Shown here: positions 7,222-16,270 of the stretch, in pieces | Layout: the number at the start of each line of letters is the position of its first letter | Numbering within the stretch: the first letter of the stretch is position 1 | Assembly: GCF_023634765.1 (NCBI RefSeq) | Contig: NZ_JAMLFX010000003.1 | Coordinates: 112,992 to 176,991, forward strand | Direction: 5' to 3' | Source: Pseudomonas sp. AKS31 | Lineage (GTDB): Bacteria > Pseudomonadota > Gammaproteobacteria > Pseudomonadales > Pseudomonadaceae | DNA: 64,000 bases | Program-made: the position numbers and the translations under genes | The notes under the pieces: model-generated | What the model was told of the DNA's origin: nothing | Databases searched by the model: none | Seen by the model: the letters and a program-made list of their open reading frames with translations, nothing else

Positions 7222-8327
7222 GGAGCACCTATAATCTCAGCCTCAGGAGCCTGAGGAAACAATTCGGGGTTAAAGGGGTAACGGCTCAGGAAGTCATTCA
7301 AAATCTTCCTAAAATAATCCTTGTTCTCATCAAGCATCTGCTGCGGTTCGTAAAGCGAGTAGTTACCGTGGCTTAGGATATTAATGAGACGAGCATGTAG
7401 TATTCCGTCCAAATCATCTTCCTCCTGTTTAATACAGGCAGAAAAGTTCTTATGGCCATGAAAACTTGCCGTTTTTTCTAAAATTGTACGTAGCATATTG
7501 AAGTGGTGAGTAAACAACCGATCTTCTCGTGCAGCTTGATAAAGCTCAGCCAACGCTGCCACATGGTGGAAAAATGGAGTATCGCCATCCTCCGGCCGCA
7601 GCAGATACCCACCGCCTATTGGATGCTTATTAACGACGTACTTGCGGGCCTTACCCATTTCGTTGCATAACACGTTGAAGAACAGCGTGTGATGAGTAGA
7701 TATTACCGTTTTAAGCTTGTTATCCTGACGCTTAAGCAGTTGTGCTAAGTGGTTGGCAACAGCAATCGCATTGTGCTCATCCAATGAGGAGATCGGATCA
7801 TCAATGTAAAGGTACTTTACCCACTGATACACCTCGATTTCTGGATCCATTGCCAGTTCGACCACCGCTAGGAAGAAACACCAGATAAATATGTTTTCTT
7901 CGCCACGAGAGACTTTAATATTGTCAATGATTTGACCGCCAACCACTCGCGAAAATCGTACAGCGCTTTCCACTGTATCAATGCGAAAATCGAAGTCCGC
8001 GTAACGCTGCAATAGCGGCCGGATACGGTTATCCATCTCCAGCTCAAATAAGCCCTGAAAAAAACGCGAAGTTTTATTTAGCAACAAACGACGATCTGCA
8101 TCGCCCTCCAAGTCGTTATTCCAATGAAACAGATCTTCGGTAAAAGCATTGAAATACAGCGTATCGCGGGTCTCGTCTTGCTTGCCCTCATCCTTAAATG
8201 CCATAGATAGCCGGGTCTTGCCAGTGCCATTATACGCATACAGCAAAATTGCCTTTTTGGTTTCCAGCTCTGCGCGTAAATATTTCGCGAGGGTAGCCAA
8301 ATCCGCTAGGGGCTGTCCTTGCTTCAT
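7218..8327 (-). CDS. prrC: PrrC-type anticodon nuclease (tRNA-Lys ribonuclease) embedded in the RM operon
   Basis: This 369-residue protein has the PrrC layout. The N-terminal ABC-type NTPase has a Walker A at 31-38 (AYNGTGKT), a signature region near 139-145 (VSRGEEN), a Walker B and D-loop at 174-183 (YIDDPISSLD) and a switch His at 211-213. It also shares the PrrC segment FNAFTEDLFHW (59-69). The C-terminal nuclease half carries Arg280, Glu284 and His320, matching in order the Arg-Glu-His triad of E. coli PrrC (320, 324, 356). In E. coli the enzyme is held silent by EcoprrI and cleaves the tRNA-Lys anticodon when phage T4 blocks restriction. It overlaps hsdS and hsdM by ATGA. Substrate and trigger here are inferred. 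Confidence 0.93.
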   Translation of the reverse strand: MKQGQPLADLATLAKYLRAELETKKAILLYAYNGTGKTRLSMAFKDEGKQDETRDTLYFNAFTEDLFHWNNDLEGDADRRLLLNKTSRFFQGLFELEMDNRIRPLLQRYADFDFRIDTVESAVRFSRVVGGQIIDNIKVSRGEENIFIWCFFLAVVELAMDPEIEVYQWVKYLYIDDPISSLDEHNAIAVANHLAQLLKRQDNKLKTVISTHHTLFFNVLCNEMGKARKYVVNKHPIGGGYLLRPEDGDTPFFHHVAALAELYQAAREDRLFTHHFNMLRTILEKTASFHGHKNFSACIKQEEDDLDGILHARLINILSHGNYSLYEPQQMLDENKDYFRKILNDFLSRYPFNPELFPQAPEAEIIGAP

Positions 8328-9580
8328 GAAGCCACCTCATTGAGCGCAGGAAAAAGCTGCTGCATTAAACCTAGTTTATGGGCTTTGAGGCGTTCAATTC
8401 TTAGGAGCTGTGCAGAGATTTTCTCATCAAGTGACGTGAAACATGCAGCGATCCTTAATTGTTCAGCAATATCAGGAACCGGAATGATAACTTCATTCTT
8501 AAATGTGGTGGGATTGATATTTACCTGGCTGATACTTGGGCGTGCCAATGCTTTTATTTTTTTCTGATACTGCTGCGAATTTAATATAAAATTACAAAAC
8601 TCTGGAATTATCTTATTTTTATCAAGACGATAAGCGACTATGTAAGATGCTGTAATACAGTCTATATCTCGATCAAATAATGATATTTTTCCTACAAGAT
8701 CAGGACTATTGGTACGATTTAAAAGAATATCACCGCGAATGAGGCGAATTTTAGCAAAAGACTCATCGTCAAGATCGATATAGGCTAAGTTCGAAAATTT
8801 CAGCCCGCCATCCACCATATTCCCCATTCGGAGAACCGGATATTTTCCTGATTCCGATGTTGAGCTAGAGGTTCCATAAAATGACTTAACTACCAAACTT
8901 TCTAAAGGTTTTGTCTGCCACTCAGCAGCGTCCCGAAACTCTGGAAACCGTAAATTCGGCAACGATTCGCCATCCCGGGGAAATAGCTGCTGCATTAAAC
9001 CATTTTTATGCTCCTTGATGGCTTCCAGCTTAAGAGTCTCTGCCCCAACCAGATCGTCTAGGGATGAAAGACAGTTGGCGATCTTATTTTGTTCCTCAAT
9101 AGACGGTACGGGCAAACACAGCTCTGAAAATTGCTTATAGCTGACCATTTTACCGTCGCGGAGCCCCTCAAGATTTTTTATCATCTCACCGATAAATCGT
9201 TCAGTTTTCAGGTAGTGCCTGAAGTAATCTTCTGCGTGTCCTGATTTAAGTCGAAGAATTACATAAGCCGGGCTGCAGATTCCACGATATCGCGAAAATT
9301 CTATCCCGCCTTGAAACGAACGAAGGCTGATAACAAAGTTTCCAACCTCAACAACCTTATACCCTTCGATACTTTTATCAGCCACGGACACGTGATAATC
9401 AATCATTTCACGTGGAATAGCACCAAACTCCTGAGTTATCGCTAGCACAGGGAGATCGGAGTTGTGATTTTTGTTGCTGATTTGATCGAAAATCTCATCT
9501 CCAAATAAGCTAGCCCACTCGGCTTTGAATTCAGGGAAACGCAAGATCGGCTCCGAAGGAGATCTATAATTCCTACTCAT
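8324..9580 (-). CDS. hsdS: Type I restriction-modification, specificity subunit HsdS
   Basis: The ATG at 9580, with GGAG eight bases upstream, gives 418 residues; a longer frame from 9601 is less likely. There are two target-recognition domains, each followed by a conserved helical spacer ending in a GLMQQLFP motif (near residues ~200 and ~410), the duplicated HsdS plan that reads a bipartite site. The gene is noticeably AT-rich (~8540-8720), consistent with horizontal exchange of recognition domains. It overlaps the small upstream ORF and the downstream prrC, both by ATGA. The recognition sequence cannot be read from the protein. Confidence 0.95.
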   Translation of the reverse strand: MSRNYRSPSEPILRFPEFKAEWASLFGDEIFDQISNKNHNSDLPVLAITQEFGAIPREMIDYHVSVADKSIEGYKVVEVGNFVISLRSFQGGIEFSRYRGICSPAYVILRLKSGHAEDYFRHYLKTERFIGEMIKNLEGLRDGKMVSYKQFSELCLPVPSIEEQNKIANCLSSLDDLVGAETLKLEAIKEHKNGLMQQLFPRDGESLPNLRFPEFRDAAEWQTKPLESLVVKSFYGTSSSTSESGKYPVLRMGNMVDGGLKFSNLAYIDLDDESFAKIRLIRGDILLNRTNSPDLVGKISLFDRDIDCITASYIVAYRLDKNKIIPEFCNFILNSQQYQKKIKALARPSISQVNINPTTFKNEVIIPVPDIAEQLRIAACFTSLDEKISAQLLRIERLKAHKLGLMQQLFPALNEVAS

Positions 9581-9822
9581 ATCATTTCGCTCCCAAGCCA
9601 CGCAACAATGGCTTTAGACAGATTCCCCTTGCAATTTTTTGTATGCTCTAAGTGCGATGAGGCTAAAATTGTACGCAGAAAATTCACTCTATTTAGAAAA
9701 AAGGCAAGTGTATTGGCAAGCGGAGTGGGAGCAGAATCGTTCATAATGGAACCGGTTGCTGTAAAGTTTACGATTTTGGCTCTGTCCATATGCAGCCCTG
9801 ATAATAAGAGGTTATCCGTCAA
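9577..9822 (-). CDS. Small ORF coupled between hsdR and hsdS, function unknown
   Basis: Starting from TTG at 9822, preceded by GAGG with seven bases spacing, this frame encodes 81 residues. Its start overlaps the hsdR stop (ATTGA) and its stop overlaps the hsdS start (ATGA), so ribosomes could pass from hsdR through it to hsdS. A start at ATG 9789 (70 residues) is the alternative. The sequence is mostly helical (ANTLAFFLNRVNFLRTILASS, then KGNLSKAIVAWLG) with no family that I recognise. Standard type I operons and the EcoprrI locus have no gene here. It may help assembly or control of the complex, or only provide coupling. Confidence 0.55.
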   Translation of the reverse strand: MTDNLLLSGLHMDRAKIVNFTATGSIMNDSAPTPLANTLAFFLNRVNFLRTILASSHLEHTKNCKGNLSKAIVAWLGSEMI

Positions 9823-12791
9823 TTCCCGTCCTCATATGCAGCTAGGCCAGCTATCTCTCTACCTTGAGCTAGCTGTTGCAGAAGCGGAGCCAAATCCTCC
9901 ATCAGTGCCAACTCCTTCAATCGCCTACTTTTCCAATTGAGTCCGAGCGGTTCCAGAAAATCGGTGAGCTTTTCTCCGTCAAAGACCCGGCGACGTAGTA
10001 TTTCATTGACGAATACTTGAAGTGTTTCTGGAGTTAACCCGTGCTTCTCAGCTATACCGACTAGCTCATTATCCTTCTTATCCGTCTTGAAGCGATCAAA
10101 GCCGCTGCGGATTTGTGCCTCGTTCAATGCCTCATTCATAGGCAAGCCACGAATGTATTCAGCAATGTCCTCGCGCTCGTCAACAAATTTGGCATCCGAT
10201 TGAATAAGGCCAATGAGCTGTTCCCGATTCATCGTGAGTTTGCCAGGCTTTTCCTGGGTCAGCTTCGCAATTAACCCCATAATGTAGTCATAGTCGATAA
10301 CAGCAGAAGCAAAAAGCACGAATTCGAAATCCAGTTGCTGCACTTCTGGAGGTGCTTGCTCACGATCCTGTTGCTCTTTCAAGCGCTTGGCGGTTTCCAG
10401 ATATACGCCTTTAAAAGACTGCAGCCTATCGGGAGGGATAATTTGGTTAATTTGCGAAAATTGTTCTTTTGAAAGGTCAGTATATTGATCGAGTTGGGTT
10501 TTGAGACGCTGTACTTCTTTAAATAAGTTGACGAACTGCGCCCGAGCGACATCGCCTTTAAGACTAGCGACGTTCTCCGGAGCATATGCTACTCCTTGTG
10601 ACTGCATGAATTTAGCAAGCTTGTCATTGGCCATCCGCAGATTATCTATCACCTTAGGCGCAGCATCCACCAGCCAGATTTCACGCGCGTTATCTATCTT
10701 CTCGCCCGAAAAGAGCGCTATTGCTTCTTCAACAGGCTTTTGTTGCTGGCGAAAGTCTAGGATGTTGCCGTATGGCTTGCTATCATTTAGCACACGGTTA
10801 GTACGAGAAAATGCTTGGATGAGCCCGTGGTACTTAAGGTTCTTGTCCACATATAATGTGTTGAGATACTTGGAGTCAAAACCGGTGAGCAACATATCAA
10901 CTACGATTGTAATATCGATCTTCTGAGTGGCAGGTAGATCAGTATTTGGGTACTGCTGGTCCTTGATACGCTTTTGCACATCCTGATAGTAAGAATCGAA
11001 CTCGCTAATGCGGTGATCTGTGCCAAAACGCGCATTGTAGTCAGCAATAATTCGGGTAAGCGCGGCCTTCTTACCCTCAGGATCTTTTTGGTTATCTTCC
11101 TTTTCTTGAGGAAGATCTTCCTGTATCTGCTGAACGTCTTTGTTGCCGTCGGCGGGCGGAGAAAAAACGCAGGCTACATTTAGCGCGCGGAAGTCAGGGT
11201 CTTTCTTCGTTTGTTCGCTTTGAACGCTGCGAAATAACTCAAAGTATTCAATAGCATCATTGATACTAGCAGTAGCCAACAAAGCATTAAACTTTCGGCC
11301 GTTGGTGGCAGCATCGTGTTTGCTCAAGATAGTCTCAATAACTTTATCCTTGGGCAGACCTTCGCCTGGTTTTGGAGGATTTTTTCCTTCAGGCTTGAAG
11401 AAATCTATATGAAACTTCAGTACGTTCTGATCATCAATGGCATGGGTGATAGTGTATTCATGCAGGCAACGCTGAAACAGATCGTCGGTTGTACGGTAAC
11501 TTGCCTGCTGGCCTTCAATCTGCTGGGCACTGGCGTTCTGCTCGAAGATCGGCGTTCCCGTGAAGCCAAAGAGCTGGGCCCTAGGGAAAAACTCCTTGAT
11601 TGCCTTGTGATTCTCACCAAATTGCGAGCGATGACATTCATCAAAAATAAATACCATACGAGCTTCGCGTAATGGCTCCAAGCGCTCCTTATAGTTACGC
11701 TTGTTAGTACCGTCTAGGGCCAACCCTAGTTTTTGAATGGTAGTAACGATTACCTTGTCAGCATAATCATCGGACAGCAAGCGCCTTACTAAGGCCTCAG
11801 TATTGGTGTTCTCTTCGACACAGCCTTCTTGGAATCGGTTGAACTCCTCGCGGGTCTGGCGATCGAGATCCTTTCTGTCCACCACAAACAGACACTTATC
11901 GATGTCAGGATTGTCCTTGAGCAGAGTAGATGCTTTAAAAGAAGTTAAAGTCTTCCCTGAGCCCGTTGTATGCCAGATATACCCATTACCACAGTTTTGG
12001 TGAATACAGTCCACAATGGCATTGACGGCATATATTTGATATGGACGCATCATTAGTAGCCTTTGCTCACTCGCCACCAAGACCATATAGCGACTAATCA
12101 TCTGGCCCAGCGTGCACTTGGCGAGAAACTTCTCGGCGAAACTGTCTAACTGAGTAATCGGCCTGTTGTCTTCACCAGCAAATTGATAAACGGGTAAGAA
12201 GCGCTCGTCAGTGTTAAAACTGAAGTGCCTTGCGTTGTTGTTAGCGAAATACTGGGTAGAAGTTTGGTTGCTGACAACGAATAACTGCAAGAAGCATAGA
12301 AGTGTCTTTCCGTAGCCATTCCCCGGATCACTCTTGTAATCAACAATCTGTTGCATGGCACGTCGAGGGCTGATCTTCAGCGCTTTCAACTCAATTTGCA
12401 CCACTGGGATGCCATTGATGAGCAGGATTACGTCGTAGCGCTGATGACTGCTGTCAGTGTTCATCCGCAACTGGTTGATAACCTCAAAGTCGTTCTTACA
12501 CCAGTCACGGATGTTGACTAAGGTATAGTTCAGAGGAGTACCGTCATCTCGCTCGAAAGCGTTTATATTGCGCAGGGTTTGTGCGGCATTATACGCATCG
12601 GGCGTTACTATGCTGTCCAGCAGACGTCGGAATTCGCTATCCGTCAGATGAACTCGGTTAAGACTTTCAAATTTTTCTCGAAAGTTTTTTTCAAGAGTAT
12701 CCCGGCCCCTAATATCAGTGCGAAGTGTGTATTTGAGGTCAGTCAGCTTGGCGATGAGTGCCTGTTCAATATGGTGTTCAGAGGTGCTCAC
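9819..12791 (-). CDS. hsdR: Type I restriction-modification, restriction/translocase subunit HsdR
   Basis: This 990-residue subunit starts at GTG 12791 with AGGAA upstream. The N-terminal nuclease has Asp120 and the Glu134-x-Lys136 pair (QIELK). The SF2 translocase follows with Walker A TGSGKT at 276-281, DECH at 384-387, TGTP at 411-414 and a late FSRTNR motif. The C-terminal helical domain binds the methyltransferase core. It cuts unmethylated foreign DNA after ATP-driven translocation. It is first in the operon hsdR-ORF-hsdS-prrC-hsdM; having hsdR first and hsdM last means that the nuclease message precedes the methylase, an unusual order. All motifs are intact. Confidence 0.96.
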   Translation of the reverse strand: MSTSEHHIEQALIAKLTDLKYTLRTDIRGRDTLEKNFREKFESLNRVHLTDSEFRRLLDSIVTPDAYNAAQTLRNINAFERDDGTPLNYTLVNIRDWCKNDFEVINQLRMNTDSSHQRYDVILLINGIPVVQIELKALKISPRRAMQQIVDYKSDPGNGYGKTLLCFLQLFVVSNQTSTQYFANNNARHFSFNTDERFLPVYQFAGEDNRPITQLDSFAEKFLAKCTLGQMISRYMVLVASEQRLLMMRPYQIYAVNAIVDCIHQNCGNGYIWHTTGSGKTLTSFKASTLLKDNPDIDKCLFVVDRKDLDRQTREEFNRFQEGCVEENTNTEALVRRLLSDDYADKVIVTTIQKLGLALDGTNKRNYKERLEPLREARMVFIFDECHRSQFGENHKAIKEFFPRAQLFGFTGTPIFEQNASAQQIEGQQASYRTTDDLFQRCLHEYTITHAIDDQNVLKFHIDFFKPEGKNPPKPGEGLPKDKVIETILSKHDAATNGRKFNALLATASINDAIEYFELFRSVQSEQTKKDPDFRALNVACVFSPPADGNKDVQQIQEDLPQEKEDNQKDPEGKKAALTRIIADYNARFGTDHRISEFDSYYQDVQKRIKDQQYPNTDLPATQKIDITIVVDMLLTGFDSKYLNTLYVDKNLKYHGLIQAFSRTNRVLNDSKPYGNILDFRQQQKPVEEAIALFSGEKIDNAREIWLVDAAPKVIDNLRMANDKLAKFMQSQGVAYAPENVASLKGDVARAQFVNLFKEVQRLKTQLDQYTDLSKEQFSQINQIIPPDRLQSFKGVYLETAKRLKEQQDREQAPPEVQQLDFEFVLFASAVIDYDYIMGLIAKLTQEKPGKLTMNREQLIGLIQSDAKFVDEREDIAEYIRGLPMNEALNEAQIRSGFDRFKTDKKDNELVGIAEKHGLTPETLQVFVNEILRRRVFDGEKLTDFLEPLGLNWKSRRLKELALMEDLAPLLQQLAQGREIAGLAAYEDGN

Positions 12792-13413
12792 TCAATTATT
12801 CCTGTCATCGGTATGCCACTTGGCGGCATTGAAGAGGTAAGAGCTTTGGTAGCGGCGGTCTCACGCGGCTATCGCGAAGCAGCATCTACGCACTACTTTT
12901 AGCCAAAAACCCCAGACCAGCGAGCTTACTTAAGGTATTCCTTGCCTTTGGGCTGAGGCTGAGGCTCACAAAATTGAGACAGTATAACCGGCCTAAGCCA
13001 CATCATTTCACCGAATACTCAATAACCTGCCTAGGTATTCCCTGACTCCGTCCTTGACAACCTGGACCGAGTCGCTCAATTACTCTGCCGGCTAGAGGGC
13101 ATTTTTGACAGACATATCGCGCAAAACCAAATTCCAACGTCATCTATTATCAAGGGATCGAGCGGAATTTGGTCGCTAGCCGCCCATGACTCTTGAGACC
13201 ACCCGAATAGCGGAGGCAGTTTTTCGGGTTCAGATGAGTAAATGCAGAAATTTGCCGATACGGTCACTGCCCCAGCTTCTGAGAACCGGGTGAGGACCGG
13301 TGGGCTAATCATAGGGACGCTTAGCCCAGTAATCCGATTTTTTACTGCGTTACCCAACGTTGTTAACACAGTAAAAAAGTGGTTAACAAGGGCGATTGCA
13401 ATGAGTTGTATTG
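12792..13413. other. 621-bp gap between hsdR and tniQ
   Basis: It should hold the promoter of the restriction operon and the end of the tns transcript. No convincing gene is present. A frame at 13076-13486 overlaps the end of tniQ and has no clear ribosome binding site. GGTATTCC occurs twice (near 12933 and 13033). A TnsB-like word TCACAAAAT lies at 12966. Confidence 0.4.
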
Positions 13414-15249
13414 TCAGTGGTGTGCTGCCCTCCAAGCTAGGTAATCCATCAATTTCTTGCTTCGAGGCCAAACGTATTGCCGACATGGAGACTTCACAAT
13501 TGACGGCCCCGCAACAGGGCGGAACCCGTTCATCCAGAGATGATGCGTCGTGTGCTTGGGTGACATGCCCAGAAAAACCGCCAACTCTGGGCCCAATATG
13601 TACTTACGCCTGAACCTTTCGATAGCTGTGGGTTTAACCATGAGCACTGTGCTCCGGCCCCTGCGAACCGACATACTCCATAGGATCCCTAGTCGAACCA
13701 TTGCATAGGCGACTTCCTCTTTGACACCTAAAAGTGTTGCCGCTTTACCGACAGTGATCCCTGGAGAATCTGATGGCTTCTGGAGCGCACTCTGCATCCA
13801 ATCAGTTAAGTCTTGAGGTCTCAAAAGCCAATGTCCTATCGCCGCCTTGCTTTCGTCCGCATCCCTAAAAGCTCTGAGCTCTCCAGATTTGATCGCCTCA
13901 ATCATCTCAACGAGACCTCCACCCGTTGGCAGGTGATGCTTAGCCAGATAATTGACCGATACAAACACATCACCGTGAGGAGCCTGTATACGCTCGAGCC
14001 CCAAGCCTCTAAGCGAGTCAACATCTATTAGCCATTTTTCACCGGCCTTGGGCTTGCCGCCATAGAATTTCAGAATGCCTCCTGAGATCAATTGCCGCAC
14101 TCGCTCAAGATTGATGTGCAACAGCTTGGCCGCTTGCCTCAGGTTTACTGTTTTCGCCATAAGAAGCGCGAGCTCACGGACCTGTGAGACATCAACCACT
14201 TTGGACTTACGGCCGCATGAATGCACGATTTCCCTAGCGTCAACTTCGCCGTGGTCATGCAGTCTCTGTACACAGGATTTAGGCAAGCCAGTTACACGAG
14301 CCGCCTCATCAATAAAGACCCAACGATGTTCGGTAATCGTCTTTTCGCTCAGATAACGGTTTCTCTTCGCTAATGGCGCCTCCCATTCCCGTTGAACATA
14401 AGACTCGAACTCCGCACGAACGAACGCATAGCAAGGCGCTTTGAGATCATGATGGATGTCCCTGTAAATCGGCCCAAATGCGGAAGCTAGTTTCCAATCC
14501 GTTCCAGTGGGTCTGGTCGATCTGAGATCGCTCAGCAAGTCAGTGAATGCACGCGGCCAGTTCATGAGTATTTCACCGGCCGCTTGAGCCAATTCACGCG
14601 ATATTTCGAGCGATCCTGAATCGGCCAACTTCAACGGCTTCGAGCCTTCTGTTCGAACGATCCTGGCGGCGAGTCTCACCGATAAGGCATGGAGCTCCTC
14701 ATAGGTCAGGGCATCCAAATCGCTGAATACGGAGTTGTATTCCTGCCTAAGCCTCGCCTCCATAGCATCTGTCATCCAAGTGCAAGCTCCCTCCTCAGCG
14801 GTAGCTGAAGTAGCTCCTGAGGAGAAGAAAAAGCCACAGGTTTTACAGCTGTTTGCCAGCATAGCGTCGCGGTTTATCTTTGCGGAACACCCCGGGCATC
14901 TATCCTCCAAGTGGACTCCATGACTGGAGCAGCTCGTGACGAGGGTTAGATCCCATGACTCTCTCCAATACGAGTGTTCAGCCAAACAACATGAGCAAAA
15001 ACGCTTGCACTGTAGCGACCAGGTCTTAAGCGCCTGTGTCGTCGGTCGTCTAAGCAAAAGGGATACTGCCGGCCAGCTCACCGGCAGCGTCATAGTGCCA
15101 AACCAGTTGGCTACGTCATCATCACTGGCTTCCTGAAAAGCCTTGATCAGTTCGTTACCCACTAAGCCATTGGCTCCTGCCAATCGCTGCAAATATCCTA
15201 GTAAGCTCTCATCTCGATGAGGATGAACGTTGATTAAAAGACCGAACAT
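13414..15249 (-). CDS. tniQ: TniQ/TnsD target-selection protein
   Basis: This 611-residue protein has the TniQ zinc-finger pattern near the N-terminus: Cys85 and Cys87/88, a CSSH group at 107-110, CPGC at 118-121 and CKTC at 135-138. The long C-terminal part contains several helix-turn-helix-like blocks (FIDEAARVTGLPKSCVQRL, NLRQAAKLLHINLERVRQL, GPELAVFLGMSPKH). That is the TnsD type, in which extra DNA-binding modules read a chromosomal site and the zinc domain recruits TnsC. Given the insertion point, the probable target is the 3' end of gyrB. It is the last tns gene, 79 bp after tnsC, in the position of tnsD in Tn7. Confidence 0.9.
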   Translation of the reverse strand: MFGLLINVHPHRDESLLGYLQRLAGANGLVGNELIKAFQEASDDDVANWFGTMTLPVSWPAVSLLLRRPTTQALKTWSLQCKRFCSCCLAEHSYWRESWDLTLVTSCSSHGVHLEDRCPGCSAKINRDAMLANSCKTCGFFFSSGATSATAEEGACTWMTDAMEARLRQEYNSVFSDLDALTYEELHALSVRLAARIVRTEGSKPLKLADSGSLEISRELAQAAGEILMNWPRAFTDLLSDLRSTRPTGTDWKLASAFGPIYRDIHHDLKAPCYAFVRAEFESYVQREWEAPLAKRNRYLSEKTITEHRWVFIDEAARVTGLPKSCVQRLHDHGEVDAREIVHSCGRKSKVVDVSQVRELALLMAKTVNLRQAAKLLHINLERVRQLISGGILKFYGGKPKAGEKWLIDVDSLRGLGLERIQAPHGDVFVSVNYLAKHHLPTGGGLVEMIEAIKSGELRAFRDADESKAAIGHWLLRPQDLTDWMQSALQKPSDSPGITVGKAATLLGVKEEVAYAMVRLGILWSMSVRRGRSTVLMVKPTAIERFRRKYILGPELAVFLGMSPKHTTHHLWMNGFRPVAGPSIVKSPCRQYVWPRSKKLMDYLAWRAAHH

Positions 15250-15328
15250 TTCTGTACCGTGAGCAATGAACTACCGAGAATGTGGAGTTGAAGTGATAGG
15301 ACCGGAGTTGTAGCTCCGGCCCTCTCGA

Positions 15329-16270
15329 TCAGGACGCGATCAAGTCGAAGTTTTCAAAAGGTTCACGATTACCAATCAGTGGCTTGAAATTGAAGCTTTC
15401 ACTAAACGGATTGCGCTCGGTGATGGCTTGGCTCCAGACCTCATCCCTGAAAGCTTCAGAGAGCACCTCGAGATTGATACCCTCAAGATTTCGATGCTCA
15501 ACTAGCCATACAGCCCTATCCAGGATCTTGATCAGGTAGTCGATCAACCCATACGAAGCAAGATGGAAACGCTGTATGAGCTGAGTTTGCGAGAAGCTGA
15601 TTGTCCTAACCGGCAACAATCCCGCGATCGATTCAAGCAACGATGCAAAGTGTGTCGAAGCTCTATCGCCATAGTAGAATCGGTTGTAGTCAACTATTGC
15701 GGAGAACCTACGACGCAGTTGCTCGTTCGCCCACAGGAGCCCCTCCGTGCGCTTCAACCCCACCAGCACAAATGTGATGCTGGTCTCGTTCATCATGCTT
15801 TTGATCCAGTCCGCAGCCTCGTGCGCATCGTTACGGCGGTAATCAACTAGGTGTTGGGCCTCGTCGAGCACCACTACCTCAACACCAAGCCTGTTCATGA
15901 GTAGGATGATTCGCTCGAATTTGACCTCTGCAGAATGACCACGGGAATCTGCGTAGGGATCGTTCAATGCTCTAAGCATCGCAGTGGCCAAGTTCTTTTT
16001 GGTTGGCGATGAGGGGATTTCAACAACCAGTACGGTTCGTTTCTGCGTAGATACATGGTCTGCAGCTTTCAGTTGCTGAACATACTCCCTGATCATCGTG
16101 CTCTTACCCACGCCGCTCGGACCTTGAATAACTAATCCCTTACTCGCCCCCGTGCGCTTGGTATCACCATGTACCTCGGCCAGGCGCGTCAAAGCTCGCA
16201 TGGCCTGTGGGGTATCAATGAAGAAATGACGCAAGGAAAAGGGTAGGGTGCCTTCTTCCGCAGTTTTCAT
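15329..16270 (-). CDS. tnsC: TnsC/TniB-type AAA+ transposition regulator
   Basis: This 313-residue AAA+ ATPase has Walker A GPSGVGKS at 50-57, Walker B VVVLDE at 132-137 and an Arg-rich sensor segment (EQLRRRFS) near 183-190. It should bridge the TniQ-marked target and the TnsA/TnsB transposase. It is much shorter than Tn7 TnsC (555 residues) and close to TniB-sized proteins, so it lacks the long C-terminal extension. The ATG follows a strong AGGAGG and overlaps the tnsB stop (ATGA, 16267-16270). It is intact. Confidence 0.93.
   Translation of the reverse strand: MKTAEEGTLPFSLRHFFIDTPQAMRALTRLAEVHGDTKRTGASKGLVIQGPSGVGKSTMIREYVQQLKAADHVSTQKRTVLVVEIPSSPTKKNLATAMLRALNDPYADSRGHSAEVKFERIILLMNRLGVEVVVLDEAQHLVDYRRNDAHEAADWIKSMMNETSITFVLVGLKRTEGLLWANEQLRRRFSAIVDYNRFYYGDRASTHFASLLESIAGLLPVRTISFSQTQLIQRFHLASYGLIDYLIKILDRAVWLVEHRNLEGINLEVLSEAFRDEVWSQAITERNPFSESFNFKPLIGNREPFENFDLIAS

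Noticed and set aside
12966..12981. TnsB-like word TCACAAAATTGA inside the element
   Set aside because: A single 9-base match without partner copies or a TGT tip; chance is likely in 19 kb.
13076..13486. Minus-strand ORF of 136 residues at the end of tniQ
   Set aside because: It overlaps tniQ by about 70 bp in another frame and has no clear ribosome binding site or family.
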